Below are positions 62,130 through 64,000 of a stretch of 64,000 bases of DNA, in pieces (position 1 is the first letter of the stretch; each line of letters opens with the position of its first letter). The DNA lies in assembly GCA_009809945.1 (NCBI GenBank), contig WTPW01000642.1, positions 257,825-321,824 of the forward strand, given 5' to 3'. This DNA comes from Gigaspora margarita. Taxonomy: Eukaryota > Glomeromycota > Glomeromycetes > Diversisporales > Gigasporaceae. The translations under genes were made by a program, and so were the position numbers. The notes below the pieces were generated by a model that was not told the origin of the DNA, made no database searches, and worked only from the letters and a program-made list of their open reading frames with translations.

Positions 62130-62880
62130 ATATTTATAATTACCTGACCAAATTCAATAAATTTTTTTTATTTGAATTCTATGGATTCATAGAATTCAAA
62201 TAATAAAATTTTTTATCAAATTTGGTCAAGTGGTTGTAGAAATATCTTTAATAAAAGTTTTAGAAAAGTCAAATATCTATTAAAATTGAAGCTATATCAA
62301 TTTTTTTAAAAAATTTGAGCAAAGACATCTCTACAACCACCTGATCAAATTTAATGAAAAGTTTTATTTAAATTCTATGGATCTATAGAATTCAAGTAAA
62401 AAATTTTCAATCAAATTTGATCAGGTAGTTATGGAAATACATTTAATAAAAGTTAGAAAAAAGGCAAAACATCTATCAAAATAGAAGCTATGCCAATTTT
62501 TTTAAATAATTTGCACAACCACCTGATCAAATTTAATGAAAAATTTTATTTGAATTCTAAGGAACCATAGATGCAAATAAAATATTTTTATTAAATTTGA
62601 TCAAGTAGTTGTAGGGATATTGTCACTTAAATTTTTTAAAAAAAATTGGTATAGCTTCTATTCTGATAGATGTTCTGACTTTTCTTTAACTTTTAGCTGA
62701 GGTGTTTCCACAACTTCCTGATCAAATTCAATGAAAATTTTTTATTTGAATTCTATAGATCTATAAAATTCAAACAAAAAATTTTTATCAAAGTTGGTCA
62801 AGTGTTGTAGAAATATCTTTGCTCAAATTTTTTAAAAAAATTAGCATAGCTTCTATTTTAATAGATATTATCAGTCAAAA
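62130..62880. repeat. Array of palindromic repeats
   Basis: Four units of the 'caaccacctgatcaaattta' palindrome with 'tagcttct.ttttgatagat' spacers, as in 51430-52830. Confidence 0.85.
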
Positions 62881-63181
62881 TCAGCAATAAATTATTAATA
62901 TATCATTAGCAAATTATTATAATATAGTTATAATATTGGTTCAAAATTGTTTTTATATTATGCTAAACCATATCTCAATTTCTCGATTGTATTGTTTTTT
63001 CACTCTATTAATCTACTAATTATGTTTATACAATTTACAATATTTTTTTTGTTTATTTAATTTAAATATTTATTTAAAATTTTTTTCAAATTTAGAATTT
63101 CTATCTATTTACAATAAACAGATTTAAAGTGCTAATCTAGCAATATGACTGATTACAATATTATAATCTTATAAACTCAAC
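62881..63181. other. AT-rich intergenic DNA
   Basis: Nothing recognisable. Confidence 0.4.
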
Positions 63182-63189
63182 CTTGTGCA

Positions 63190-63369
63190 AGGACCCTAAA
63201 ATATATATAGATAGGTCAGATTAATTATAAAATTACTAAAAATGGAAAAATCTGCAGAAAAAACCTCAAAAATAAGCAAATAAATTACTAAAAATAGCAA
63301 AGATCTGCATAAAAATCTTCAAAATAAGCAAACTAATATCTGCTCTATCTATGTATATTTTGGGAACCT
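63190..63369. mobile_element. hAT-like AGGACCC MITE, 180 bp
   Basis: Ends 'aggaccctaaaatatatata' and the complement of 'tatgtatattttgggaacct'; perfect 8-bp duplication CTTGTGCA at 63182-63189 and 63370-63377. The interior is the reverse orientation of 54121-54298. Confidence 0.93.
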
Positions 63370-63384
63370 CTTGTGCACCTATAA

Positions 63385-64000
63385 AACTTAATATATAGAA
63401 AAAAAACTTGGTGCTAATACATGTTTTGATAAAACACAAAATCCAAAAAACATTTGTTCAGTGCTAATTCAAACTTTATGAAGTTCAAAAATCTAAGTTA
63501 GTTAACAAAACAATTATGAAAAAAAAGAAAATGATAAAAAAAAGATAAATGTCTTACTCAAAGTGTTACTCACATTTGATAAAGCCTAAAACCTAAAAAA
63601 AAATATGAATAAAAAAATTAAAAAAAAAAATAGCAAAAGAAAACAAATATATTATGAAAAAGTGCTACTTTAGTGCTAATTCATGTCCAGTAAAGCTTAA
63701 AGCCTAAAGAAAGAAAAAAATTGAAAATGTTAAGATTAGCAAACAAAAAAGCTAAGAAAAAAAAAACAATAAAAAAATGAATTTTTACTAAAAATGCCAC
63801 TTAGTACTATTTCAAACTCCAAAAAAGAAAAAAGCTACTCAAAATTAGTCTGGTGCTAATTCATTTCTAGCTAAATACAAAAAAAAAGAAAAAAAGTTAG
63901 TAAAACAAGACAAAAAAACAATATAATCAAAAGCAAAAAAAGAAACTAATATACCCAAAAAGTTATTTAGCATTCACCTGAGCTGATTTATGCCTAGTAT
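63385..64000. repeat. A-rich diverged tandem repeat
   Basis: 'agtgctaattcatg...aaagcttaaagcctaaa' recurs at roughly 63410, 63455, 63550, 63665 and 63860 within A-rich DNA, and runs off the window. Confidence 0.55.

Overview
This is a eukaryotic, extremely AT-rich window (long A/T runs, short introns of about 62-70 nt with GT..AG borders). Its one intact gene belongs to a TRP-like ion-channel family that I associate with arbuscular mycorrhizal fungi (Glomeromycotina, e.g. Rhizophagus or Gigaspora). The assignment rests on recalled family resemblance and repeat style and is inference. Apart from that gene, nearly everything I can identify is mobile or repetitive DNA.

Layout. 1-5400: an AT-rich ~19-bp satellite carrying two MULE-like MITEs with perfect 9-bp target duplications, a hAT-like MITE with a perfect 8-bp duplication, a foldback palindrome and copies of a dispersed palindromic repeat. 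5557-10154 (minus): the channel gene, seven exons whose splice phases all agree and sum to 1164 codons plus a stop; one intron is swollen to 792 nt by stacked hairpins. 10676-20656: palindromes, hAT-, mariner- and pogo-type MITEs, a decayed hAT transposase (17634-18900, minus) and a leucine-rich-repeat relic (about 19833). 21344-34681 (minus): a decayed Ty3/Gypsy LTR retrotransposon inserted in a tandem repeat (21000-21343 / 34686-36080). It carries three nested DNA transposons, each with recognisable ends: a 252-bp mariner MITE, a 2350-bp hAT-like element and a 1285-bp Tc1/mariner element with a dead transposase. 37731-39723: nested pogo, hAT and mariner MITEs, then a MULE-like MITE. 39790-45240 (plus): a decayed LINE with endonuclease, reverse transcriptase and RNase H remnants. 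45347-47256: a very large palindrome split by a TTAA-flanked insert. 47836-49019: hAT MITE. 49895-50893 (minus): a ~1-kb tRNA-headed retroelement. 51430-52830 and 62130-62880: arrays of the palindromic repeat. 55531-55880: a short signal-peptide-like ORF running into a 45-bp minisatellite. 57855-61500 (plus): a hAT transposase pseudogene whose intron holds a second ~1-kb tRNA-headed retroelement.

How it fits together: the window is a transposon graveyard around one functional gene. Many MITEs can be delimited to the base by target-site duplications, so the relative order of insertions can be read directly. The most promising novelties are the pair of ~1-kb tRNA-headed elements, the Gypsy accessory region with a duplicated Cys-rich motif, the AGGACCC family with one 2.35-kb cargo-bearing member, and the giant interrupted palindrome.
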